From Punica granatum (Eukaryota > Streptophyta > Magnoliopsida > Myrtales > Lythraceae): 64,000 nt of DNA. A program made the position numbers and the translations under genes. The notes under the pieces are model-generated. The model did no database searches. It worked only from the letters and a program-made list of their open reading frames with translations, and had not been told where the DNA came from. How positions within the stretch are numbered: position 1 is the stretch's first letter; each line of letters starts with the position of its first letter. Below, piece by piece: positions 12,244 to 22,161 of the stretch. Location of the stretch: the NCBI RefSeq assembly GCF_007655135.1, contig NC_045127.1, positions 25,028,199 to 25,092,198 on the forward strand, read 5' to 3'.

Positions 12244-12655
12244 GAAACAAGAACCAATAATATCAAATTGTGCCGAACAATCACAAACTGTCACACTTGT
12301 TCGTTCGAAGGAGTTCAATAAAAAACAAAGGAGAAAAAATCTCACCAAAATATCAGAATAGTCTGCCTATGATTAACTACCCAGCCTCCTTTATATAAGC
12401 CTAGGAGAAATTGGAAACTAATAAACTAGGCAATCGGAATAACCTTAGTTTCCTAAAGGTAGAAAGAACAAAGGAAACTAAATAAAGGCTATCTAGAATA
12501 GTTGACAGTCTTTTATTCCATCTTCAGCATCTCATGGCAAGTCAGTTGAATAAAGGCTTTTGGAGACCCAATTGAATTAGACTCCTCTTGGCCCAAAAAG
12601 CCCATCAGCAAGCTCTCCATAGCTTGTTGGATTTGTTTGGCCTTCGCCCGTGTGA
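12244..12655 (-). repeat. Retroelement tail, copy 2 (412 bp direct repeat)
   Basis: This is the second copy of the unit at 11548-11959, same orientation and same length. It is fused in frame to the TNP2-like transposase: the transposase motif ends ...NVVDNIF and continues as TRAKAKQIQQAMESLL. Between the copies (11960-12243) lies 284 bp with another open minus-strand stretch and a partial LTR-like duplication. Confidence 0.65.
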
Positions 12656-14292
12656 AAATGTTGTCAACGACGTTCTTCCCAATATGTATAATGTCTAAGT
12701 AATGCCGGATGAGGTAATCCTTCCAGTATGGCAACTCCCAAAAGATGCTCTGCTTAATGAAATTATAATTCTTCCCATAACTATCCTCCTTGACATACAT
12801 TCCTTCTTCTGTCACTTTCTTAACATTATATGTAACCCAATCGAATATTCATTGACCATCTACTACCGATGGCTGGTCTTTTTGCTCAACTCTCCGTGCC
12901 TTGAAGTTTCTTCTATCCTTCTTGTACTGATAGTCTTGTGACTAGAACATTTTATGGCAATTGAAAACTATTCTTGTGACCATATTTAAGTGTGAATGAT
13001 TTGCTATAACTCATACAATGCGGACATGCCAATTTTCCCGCAATCATTTAACTCGACAACATACCATAAACAGGGAAATAATTTATAATTCACATCAAAA
13101 TAGCCCTCGTGTTGAAGTTATGCCTCATTGAAGCATCATAAGTTATAACCCCAGTATGCTACAGCTCCTTCAGCTCATTGATAAGTGGTAGCAAGTACAC
13201 ATCTTTTTTGGATTTTTGGGCCCAGGTATGGTATATGTCAGAAACATATACTTTGACGTCATGCACAAATCCGTAGGGAAGTTGTACGAAACAATAACAA
13301 CATGCCAACACTAGTAAGCCTTCTTCCCTCTTTCGAAAGGCGCAGACCCATTTGAACATAATTCGAGCCGAACATTACAAGGGTAAGATTTGAAATCTGA
13401 GTGCACCTCATCAAAGTGCTTCCAAGATCTCTCATCGGATGGATGACACATTACATTTTCAGGCTATCGGTTTTCGTAATGCCATCTCATATTGCTTGTT
13501 GAGGTCGGACAAATATAAAGTCTTTTCAATCTAGGAACGAAAAGTAGTGAAATTTCTTCCTCGCCACATTTTGCCTTTAGCATAATAACGTTCTTTGTAC
13601 CTCACATCACCACAAAATTTGCACCTAATAATAGTGTCATCCTTATAGGACAACATTTAAGCTTTTGGACAACAATCAAAAGTTATAGTGCTCAATCTAA
13701 GACTTCATACTAACTTCTCTGCCTCACAAAAGTTCTTAGGAATGTTGTCGTTCATCGGAAAACAACTATGTATCATGGCTAGAAGCTTATTTATCTCATC
13801 TTGGGCCACATTGTAATCATTTTTGAAACCGAGTAATCTTGCGGCAAAATTCAATGCGGATTTATGTTCCTCCGGATTTGGTTCCTCATCAACAATAGAC
13901 TTCAAAAATCCTAAATGCATTTCATGCCCATAATCCATGTCCCTGTACCTATCGAATGGATTCTCGTGAATCCCAATTGCATTTGAATCATCTACCAATC
14001 TAGTAGAACTGGAAGCCGCATAAGGATCAACTTCCCCATGATTAGTCCAATACCAATAGTTAAGCTTGCAACCGTATTGATGCAAATGTTCTTGAGCCTT
14101 AAGAAGTCGTACATAACACCCTTTCTTCCAACACTTTGAGCATGGACATTGTATTTTCCCGCTTACGCAATTCGGTAAACTAGAAGCATGCTCCAAGAAT
14201 ATTGTTATCCCATCAATAAAGTCTTGCCTAATTCCTCCATGATTCAGATTATTCTTATTGTACATCCATTCCCGATGAGTAGGGGTATCCAT
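12656..14292 (-). pseudogene. CACTA TNP2-like transposase, truncated and degenerate
   Basis: The start codon at 14292 gives MDTPTHREWMY..., the transposase-associated domain. It has the CPCSKCW zinc-ligand motif and QEHLHQYGC...YWYWTNHGE. The frame is open for 195 codons to a stop at 13705. Past that stop the TNP2 (transposase_21) domain can be followed in broken pieces: CKFCGDVRYKE, then HFDEVHSDFKS, NVRLELCSNG, SDIYHTW, LLPLINELKEL, NFNTRAILM, LACPHCM and FWELPYWKDYLIRHYLD. At least six stops and several frame changes interrupt it, and some conserved positions are altered. The reading ends at 12656, where retroelement tail copy 2 replaces the rest. About half of a normal TNP2 protein is missing, so no active transposase can come from this copy. 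Confidence 0.85.
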
Positions 14293-14507
14293 CTGAATAC
14301 ATTGATTAAGAAATACAAATAGTACACATCACATCAATTAATTAATCAATTGCATAAGCATAAACGATAACTAATATTCACTTCTCCTTATTACTCCACA
14401 ACAAACAATACAAATATAACCAAATCCATAATGGGAAGGCTCAACCACTTCCCCAAATCTCATACTCCTTCACAAGTCTAAACTGGCGACTAACCTAGGA
14501 TCATATA
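14293..14507. other. Upstream region of the TNP2-like gene
   Basis: AT-rich sequence between the TNP2 start codon and solo LTR E. It probably includes promoter or 5' leader sequence of the transposase transcript. No clear motif was found. Confidence 0.4.
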
Positions 14508-17500
14508 TGTCAATATCCCGTTTTGGTCCATCGGCATTCAAGGCCGTCGATACATTCACTGTTTTTTAACTCAGGGGCATCTCTTTAATTTAACTCTAAT
14601 TTTGATTTTCAGAAAAAAATACTCTACGAGACGTTTTTGGGCATTGCATGCATTAATTTTCATTTTTAAAATTCAAAACGATATTCGGGGCCAGAAAATA
14701 TTTTTCTGCATAATGTTGGTCCCTGAATTTTGCTGAACACAATGATGGTCCCCGATTATTTTTCGGATGTTCGGTTGAAAAGACAAGAATTTCAAGCCTA
14801 CGTGCATCAATTTTGATTTTTTTTCAAAATTCGAGTCGATGCTCGGAATTGAAAAGTATTGTTCCATAGAATATGCATTTTTGAATTTTTCTGAATACAA
14901 CGGTGTTTTCATATTATTTTTCAGAAAATTGATTTGAAAGATGGAATTTCAGAAATAATCGAGCAATTACGATCGACGCGCGTCAGGGGCTCGATATTGA
15001 TTTTTATTAAGATTCGATCTCCGTCAACATGAATTGGATTTCTCATAAAGTCCATTATTTCTCGAATTTCACGAGTTCAAACTTTTCATTCCGAAAGTAT
15101 CAACGGATCTCGAGAAATCGATTTATCGATCAATAAACGCCCATACGAGTAATAATAAAAATAAAAATAAAATCGAAAAATCAAAAAATAAAATAAAAAA
15201 TAAAATAAAAAAAACAATAAAAAAGATGAAATCGGTGGCGGTCGCATTGATTTTTCTTCTTTTCTTTTTCTTTTTTCTTCTTTTCTTTTCTTTTTCTTTT
15301 TTCTTCTACCTCCCTTCTCTGCTTCCAAGCAGAGGCAGTTGACCTTTCTTCTACTTTCGTTTTTCTTCTGGCTCTTCTCTGCAATCCTCAACGGCTACTG
15401 TCTCCCATTTTTTTCTTTTTTCTTTTTCTTTCTTTCTCTTTTCCTTCCTTTCTTCTCCTGGCTCCTCTGCAAAGGACCCGGGTCGCCTTTCTTCTCCATT
15501 TTCTTCTCCTTCAACTGCTCTCTGTTGGCACCATTTTTCTGCAACCAATCTTGTCAGGAGTGATCACGGATCTTCTCTTTTTCTCCCACTTCTCATTCCT
15601 CTATTTCCCTCTGCAGAGATCCACGCCAGCAACCTGCCTTCACCTCACCTTCTCATTCCCCTTCTTCTTTCTCGGTTGTTTCCCGCAGAATTAACATGCT
15701 CACCCTCCCCTTCTGTTTCCTCCGTTCTCCCTGCATTGCACGCAAGAAATTTGATCCTGCTACATCAGTCAATACCAAAAACACATGATGGACGTGATCT
15801 TTTTTTTTTTTTTGAAAAACTAACCAGCTAACTCATCCTCCAACTCTCCTGTCCTCTCCTGCACTCGGACAGCTCCTGACCTCTCGAAATCGCTCCACTC
15901 TCTCGAAAAAAATGATCATCAAAACTCTCATACCCTCCCTAGCGAGTTGACAGACCTACACCATCACCCCTCTGGCCCCTGTCGATCGTTCTCTTCCTCC
16001 CCCTCAGCAGATAGTTCACAGAGAATTCTCCCAGGCTTCAACTCGACCTCACTATCGATCCTTCTCTCAGGCTCCACCTCTCTTCCCCTCTTTTTCCCTT
16101 GCTCGATCACAGACAACACCCTAGCCATTCTCTCCCCTCAACTCCCTCCCGTAGCCAAGACACACACAGAAAACGAGCCAACTCTCTCTCACTCTCTCGT
16201 TCTCTTTCTGTTTCCTCTTTTCTTTCAGTTTTCAGGAGCACAAACTAGGTTAGTTGTTGTTCCTGAGATTCTGTGGTCGGTGTCCTGCCTCCTTGAGCCA
16301 CCGGGAACCGTCGAGCCAGGCCGCTGGAGCTGTCACTAGCAGCCTGCCCCAATCCAATAGTCCACAGCCCCCACTCGAGCCATCCTAGGGCCATTCTCGG
16401 GCCTTCTAACAGTGAGAGCATCCAGCAGCCCTTCTTAGGGTTGTTCCCCAGCCTTAAGTCACCTTCATCATGTCCCGAGGTGTAGGTATAACCCTCTTCA
16501 ACTTAGAGAAGTTAGAGCTTTTAATTTTTGAGTTTTGTGGGGAGATAAGGCGATTCCCGACCGATTATATGCACGCTTCCATTTAATATGTTTCTATTCC
16601 GCTTACTAAGCTTGTATGATGTTGTAATGTGTGTTAGCATGGCGAGAAATGACTAGGATCGAGGTTAGGGAGCTTGCCACGACCAAGGAGAGCCGTGGGT
16701 GGCCTCTCGGCCATCTCTCAAAGAGGGGTAACCGAGAGCTTCCATGGCCCTTTCGGGTTAGTGGTGAGCTCCTCTCCCTCGAAGTAAGTCGGTTCGCGTA
16801 TTTTTTATGCATTACCGTCTCATGAACCGGTATCGTTTTATCGATTCCATTAAATATCGTGTTTGTATGTGTTTGCATATTTGTATGTGTTTTCCCAAGA
16901 TCATGGCGGCACTGACTTGTAAATGCTTATTATCGTGTTCAATGTTTGTTGCATGCGAGAAACGATCAAAATCGGGACGAGGAGACCACCCGGGACTCGA
17001 ATCGGGTTAAAAAACCTCTCAGCCATCCCTTGAGGGAAGTGGCCGAGAGCCCCTTGACCCATCTCGGGTCAAGGGTGGCCTCCTTTTCTGGTTTAAAGTC
17101 GGCTCTCGAATTGTGTGAAGTTGCATTTTTCATCCCGTTGTTAATTAAACGATAAATCGCACGTTGAACACGTTAATTCTGAGAAATTTGCATGGATTTG
17201 TGTATCAGTGACTATCTCGAGGCCCAAGAGCGTTTAAAGAGTGTCTTGGCCACCATGGGCCGGGTTCTCTTGGCCCGCGATGATCCGTCTCGGTCCCTGT
17301 GCCACAAGTCATTTCCTTTAATTAAAATGATTAAGAATTAAGATTCTATTCAGGCGATCAATTCATGTCTTATCTGATTGTCTGAAAACCATAAATTTAA
17401 AGCATTCGATAAATCTCTAATTAAATCTAATAATTCCACAAATGGGGCAATTGGAGTGTTCCATGCGGATAAATAATTCACTTGGCTTTTAAACGAACTG

Positions 17501-18683
17501 TATGAATGAGCTAATAACCAATAATCGAGTCCATAAGTTAAGAACGGGTAATGGTGCCTTTTTTAAAAATAAACTCATATTTTGTCTTGATCTGCATTTT
17601 TATCTGTTTTGTCTGTTTTCATACGGTTCAAGTCCGAGCCCATAGGGTACGATGCACATGAGGTCCAAGGCCCCTTTACAGTCAATCATGGGGTCCAACG
17701 CCCTCACACACTGAGCGCGTACAACCCGAATACGATATGGAGTCTTACCTCAAGTAACTGTTTCGACCCGTTTAGTATCCATGCGGAGGCTGACTCGGGT
17801 TGGGACATGTGAAATGAGGTTAGATAATTACCCGGGAGCTCGACCGGTCGCATGGCTATCTCGAGGACTGCTTTATCCTCTTGAGGTCTGTTGGTCCAAT
17901 CGGCCCCGATATCCGGCTCTCATGAGCCTGCGTTGCTTTAACTTTGGTTTCGGTCTTTCCTAAGGGCACGGTGAGCTTGAGCAAAATATTAGCCGAACAA
18001 AAACTGATCGGGATCCAATCATTGTAATTTGTATTATTTATTTGTTCATTTATTATTCGAGAGAGTAGTGTAAGGATATTCATTTGTAAATTCATTTATG
18101 TAAAGATCTCGGTCGGCAAGCGTAGAGTTTGAGAATCGGAATCGATCGAGTTGGCTTACGGGTCCTCGAGACGAGTGGGACCACACGAGTCACGGACCCG
18201 GTCCACGCGATGAACCGGCCATCTTGGCCTGGTTAGTCGAGACGCAAGGACAGTGGACCGATTCCCTGACCTGAGGATCTGCTCCTCTTTTGGTCCCTTA
18301 AGTGGAATTGACTATTTCCACGAATTTACTGTGTCAAAACGAGCGAGATGAGCGAGACCTAATCAATGCGGTAAAAAAAAGGGGCAAATCTTAGACAAAT
18401 TAGAGTACCGATATGGTGTGCGAAATATAGGCTCACACGTAACAAAATCCCCAAACTCGAAATCTCGGGTTCTGTAAGACCATATGCCTTAGCAAACTAG
18501 GTATATCCTTAACCCTAGAATCGGGAAACTTATTGGCCCTCAACCTCTGGGTCGTAAACAAGTAGCGGTGATTCATTCTCACGCGTGTCCGTCACGTGTC
18601 CCCCGAGAATGTGGACACTCCTAAGTCGTGTGATCAGCGCGCACGCATGCGGGGTCCGAGGAGACGAAATTCGAGTCCGTATA
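14508..18683 (+). mobile_element. Solo long LTR E (diverged member, 4.18 kb), plus orientation
   Basis: It starts TGTCAATATCCCGTTTTGGTCC and ends ATTCGAGTCCGTATA, so the canonical CA end has become TA. The flanking pentamers ATATA (14503-14507) and GTATA (18684-18688) match at four of five positions. The last 350 bp match the 3' part of copies A-D (GTGTCAAAAC, TTAGCAAACTAGG, GTGGACACTCC). The middle is specific to this copy, including a pyrimidine-rich block at 15240-15960. No internal coding region is present. Being shorter and more diverged, it looks like an older or different subfamily. Confidence 0.7.
15240..15510. repeat. Low-complexity TTC/TTTC pyrimidine tract
   Basis: Long runs of TTTCTTCTTTTC on the plus strand within solo LTR E. 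Open frames on either strand here are low-complexity artefacts (Phe/Ser-rich or Lys/Glu-rich). Confidence 0.85.
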
Positions 18684-18688
18684 GTATA

Positions 18689-19030
18689 AAATCAATCTAA
18701 ACATTAAAGTTTTAACTATAGATTAACATTAATTATATATATAAACGTAATTATCCGACTATACCTTCAATGCAATTTAGTAACAAGTGTAAGGGGTCAG
18801 ACTCCTTTTTGTGTAAGAATGTAATTTTCATCAAATAAACTATAATTACATTCCAATTTCTAAACTCATTATACACATTCTAGTTAATTACAACATTTTC
18901 TATATGAAATTAATTCAATAATTTCTTTTTAAAAAATTATAAATTCAGAAGAATATTTTAAAAAATTGAAATTGAATATTATAAATTTTAAAATTATATG
19001 TAATTTCAAAATAATTACAGATCCGGGGCG
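18689..19030. other. AT-rich CACTA internal sequence
   Basis: Very AT-rich sequence between solo LTR E and the GGAGCT-rich block. No gene or motif was recognised. Confidence 0.5.
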
Positions 19031-19039
19031 GTTGACTCA

Positions 19040-19390
19040 ATATCGGGGAGAGAAGGGGCAGATCTTGGCGTGGCAGTGAGCAGCGATGGTGCACATGGCG
19101 GAGGTGGAGCTCAGTGCACCTTGGGAGCTAGCTAGAGCTGGAGTTGGGCGGCGGGAGCTGGAGCTGAGGCTGGGCCATGCCGGAGCTGAAGTTGGGAGTA
19201 CGGGTTGTTGCTGGAGCTGCAGGAGCTAGGAGGTGCGCAAGATCTGTGTGGGAGCTAGCTAGCTTCCCGTGTCGACTGAGCAAGGCCCGGGGACGTTTGT
19301 GTGGCCAGATCTTGCTGGACAGGGGGCGCGAGCTAGCTGGAGCTAAAGGGGCGACTAGAAGGCTAGATGGAGCTAGGTGGGTTGCTGCGA
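19040..19390. repeat. GGAGCT-rich GC block within the CACTA element
   Basis: The hexamer GGAGCT (or GAGCTAG) recurs at least fifteen times at irregular spacing, for example GGGAGCTGGAGCTGAGG at about 19149-19165. The block is strikingly GC-rich against the AT-rich DNA on both sides. It lies between the transposase gene and the right terminus, where CACTA elements often carry 5' leader sequence or extra repeats. Its function is unknown. Confidence 0.55.
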
Positions 19391-19599
19391 GGGGAAATGC
19401 TTAGTCGATCGAAGTACAATGCAAGTCAGGATGGAGGAAGATGTGAGAGAGTGGGGAGTTGATGGAGAGCAAAGAAGGAGAGAGCTGAGAGATGATGAGA
19501 TGCGAGCTAAGAAGAAGTTGCAGATGGAGAGAGAGTGAGCGCAGAGAAAGAAGAAAATTAAATGGAGAAGAAAGGTTATTGCAAATGGTCAATAACTTT

Positions 19600-19748
19600 T
19601 TTTTTTCGACTGCTTTCCGATAAAATATTCCTTCAGAAATTGCCGAAGGATTTATTTCGTCGAAATTCTGATGGCTTTCCTAAGGAAATTTTTGACGGGG
19701 CAAATTCGTTAGAAATTTTCGTTAGAAAATTCGGTAATTCCAGTAGTG
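19600..19748. repeat. CACTA right terminus with subterminal repeats
   Basis: Repeats of the type TTTCCGATAAAAT, GCCGAAGGATT and GACGGGGCAAATTCGTTAGAAATTTTCG lead to TTCCAGTAGTG at 19748. They mirror the repeats at the left end. Confidence 0.8.
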
Positions 19749-19934
19749 GAACTGTCATGTTAGCACCACATGGGATTTCCATGAAGATTTCCATATGATG
19801 ATAATGAATGGACCAAAACGTTAGACGAAATGGAGTTTCAGGGACTTGAGCATTGGCAAATTTCTTTCAGGGACCGAAATGTTGGCAAATTGATCTTTCA
19901 AGAACCAAATTGTTAGTGGTCTCTAAAATTATTA

Positions 19935-20336
19935 CTCTCATGCCATGTTTTTTTTTTTTGATAAGTGAGGATATGATAACATTACGACAAAAATAAAGAT
20001 GCATTCGCAGCCGGATAACCCTCTAGCTTACGAAATGAATTAAAATCTGATTTGAGGCCATATTGGCCTAAATCATGGGCAAGAGGATTATTGGAACGTG
20101 ATATCCATGTATATTTCCAATCCAAGAAAAGAAGCAAAAAATTAATTATGTCTGAGACAATACTCCTGATTTCCCAATGTCTATGGATAAATATCAACTA
20201 GCAAAAGGGCATCAATGTGTATCCAAATTTTCTTCTATCCACGATCAAGCGCTAATGAGATAGCCAGCAGCACAGCTTTTGCTTCAACTTGTATAGGAGA
20301 GGCGGCCTTTGTCAGCTTGTTCTCTCATGCCATGTT
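19935..20336 (-). mobile_element. 5'-truncated LINE (RNase H domain end) with 15-bp target duplication
   Basis: The 15-mer CTCTCATGCCATGTT occurs perfectly at 19935-19949 and again at 20322-20336. Between them lies 372 bp beginning with a T run (the poly-A tail of a minus-strand element). On the minus strand, 20300 downward reads PIQVEAKAVLLAISLA, the conserved start of the reverse-transcriptase-like RNase H domain (RVT_3) of plant LINEs. SNNPLAHDLGQYGLK follows further on. Several stops interrupt it. Target duplication, tail and 5' truncation are all as expected for target-primed reverse transcription. Confidence 0.85.
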
Positions 20337-20811
20337 AGCAAGAATTACATGTGGTGTCTCGTTAATTGACACATAAATAAAAACAATGGTGGTGAGTATC
20401 TTTTATCTTTTATTTATTTAGACTAAAGAGAGTTTTTAAAACTTCTATTTAGGAGGTACTAAGATTGTAACTTGCTCATTCATTCCCCCACGTGATGCAC
20501 CAATTCAATTGGGTAAGTAAACATCGTTTGAATCCTTCAAACATCGCAAAGTCAAAGGCCTGGCCCTGGCCGGGCGTTGGGCTAGAATTGGTCCATCATG
20601 AGTGTTTTGGACCCAATAAATCCAGCCCAATTAACATTTATGTTCGCGAAGGTTTCAAATTGACGGAATCTTCCATGCGCAAAGTAGCGAGAATTGACTA
20701 GACAACAAGTTTATATATATAACTAGGCAATAAGTTGGAAGTTATAACTATGCAATCACGCGCCCCCACGCCTCCCCTCCCCCCGGGTTACAAATTACCC
20801 ACATTGAAAAA
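20337..20811. other. Intergenic DNA
   Basis: No gene or repeat was recognised apart from short AT-rich stretches and a C-rich run at 20762-20785. Confidence 0.5.
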
Positions 20812-21006
20812 AGTTTAACAAAGATTGGTTCAAGTAGTTCGACACTTGTTCTTCGCGAGTAAGGCCTTAGATTCGAGTCTTGTGAATTTAAAAAATTCTT
20901 GATTAGGAGAATCTTACTTCTTACTGGGTCGATCCGGCTCGATTGGATTAATCGGGGTCCATTAGCCTTCCGAATATCGGAATTCACAATAAAAAAAGAG
21001 TTTAAC
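20812..21006 (+). mobile_element. Probable tRNA-derived SINE
   Basis: An 8-bp duplication AGTTTAAC (20812-20819 and 20999-21006) flanks 179 bp. The insert has an A-box-like TGGTTCAAGTAG near its start, a B-box-like GATTCGAGTCT about 45 bp later, and an A-rich end (CACAATAAAAAAAG). This is the structure of plant SINEs transcribed by RNA polymerase III. Confidence 0.6.
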
Positions 21007-21872
21007 TCGATCCTCTCAATCCTTTCACTCTACGACCTAAAGATAGCACGTTGAATTTTCAGAAAAATCACTCTCATTTATGTATATATACATGACCAAC
21101 TCAACATATCAAAAGATATCCAAGTGCCTCTCTAGCTAGGATGTTTTTTCCTTTGAATAGATTCCAAAGTTACAAGAATTCTTAACAAATGCAGAAACAT
21201 AATCTCGTCAAATCTACGCCCGTAGGACCACAGTCAGAAGGTCCGTGACTGCTGTCTCCACACTTCGAGTTCCTTGACCACAATCACAAGTGCCGTGACC
21301 TGTCAAAACCGTGACTATATATCTGCTCGACTTCCTTCGATCGTTTCTTCCTAGCTTCCAGCTCTTTAAGTTTTCAGATTTCATTAATGCAAAACATCCT
21401 AACACAGAGAAAAGGCAGCAAAAAAAAAAGTAAAAATAGAGAGATGGGTCGCAATAAAGAGACTATTTAATATGAGTACTATTTAAAGCACGCTATAAAC
21501 CGAACTGCTTTTATTGCATCCTCTTTTTAATTTTCTATGGGTTAAATGCAATTTTTTTTCGGGTGAAAAATTGTGGGATGCAATATTCTTGCAATTTTGA
21601 GAATATAAGATTAAGGTTGCTTCTCCTCCAATCAAGTGGGCTCTAAGGATTCAAATTTGTTTTCCTCTCCTTGGTACTATTTATCATCCAACCAATAACT
21701 TGTTTGACTAAACCAATTTAATGCTCAGTTGGTAACTTATCTAATGTGGCCAACACAAATGGAAAAAGGTATTTTGTGCAATGGTGATACCATATTGAAT
21801 TATTGTCATAAGACACATAAAAAATAAATTTTTTACAACAATGAATTATATTTGTCAATAATTTTTTGTTTA
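21007..21872. other. Intergenic DNA
   Basis: Nothing supported. It is moderately AT-rich with short A runs. Confidence 0.5.
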
Positions 21873-21877
21873 CATAC

Positions 21878-22056
21878 TAATAGAGGAAACAATGATTTAA
21901 AATTCTAGCTTTCTTAGTATAGTTGCTGTACAATAATTGTGTAATTATTTTGCATTTATTTCTTTCCTTAAACATGTCATGTACAACTCGATATAATTCA
22001 ATACAATATACCTCAAACCTTAAGTTGAGGTTTCAGTCAAAATCCTCTAGTCTTTA
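21878..22056 (+). repeat. Copia 5' LTR
   Basis: The LTR runs from TAATAGAGGAAAC to CTCTAGTCTTTA and has the same length as the 3' LTR. The ends are TA...TA rather than the usual TG...CA, but CATAC duplications abut both outer ends and the primer-binding site abuts the inner end. Confidence 0.85.
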
Positions 22057-22069
22057 TGGTATCCGAGCC
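22057..22069 (+). other. Copia primer-binding site
   Basis: TGGTATCCGAGCC lies directly after the 5' LTR. It differs by one base from the TGGTATCAGAGC commonly found in copia elements, which pairs with initiator methionine tRNA. Confidence 0.75.
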
Positions 22070-22161
22070 TACGGTCGAGTAATACAGTCGACTTTAACTA
22101 GGCTAACCTACCTCATTTCTCTCTTTCCCGATCCTCTCAGTTCTTCATTCTTGCACTTCCC

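Larger units (their letters stand above)
3327..19748 (-). mobile_element. CACTA (En/Spm) DNA transposon, degenerate, with nested insertions
   Basis: The left end begins CACTACTAGAAAC at 3327. The right end finishes TTCCAGTAGTG at 19748, so the inverted terminus reads CACTACTGGAATT. Beyond the first 13 bases the two termini stay similar (CGGATTTTTCAACG and CGAATTTTCTAACG). Both ends carry many short subterminal repeats of the TCCGACGG or CCGTCAGAAATTTCCGA type, as in this superfamily. The interior encodes on the minus strand a TNP2-like transposase followed by a TNP1/TNPA-like protein, the usual order. The span is 16.4 kb, of which about 9.5 kb is two solo LTRs. The flanking trinucleotides (GTT left, GAA right) do not match, so the expected 3-bp duplication is missing. 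Both genes contain stops, so the element is non-autonomous. Confidence 0.88.

Noticed and set aside
13705..14292. A 195-codon host gene
   Set aside because: It is the N-terminal domain of a CACTA transposase and is followed by broken TNP2 motifs.
15086..15563. Several Lys/Glu-rich or Phe-rich open frames
   Set aside because: They arise from the low-complexity pyrimidine tract on both strands.
19177..19404. A 75-codon frame in the GC-rich block
   Set aside because: It is explained by the GGAGCT repeats; no domain or splice context was found.
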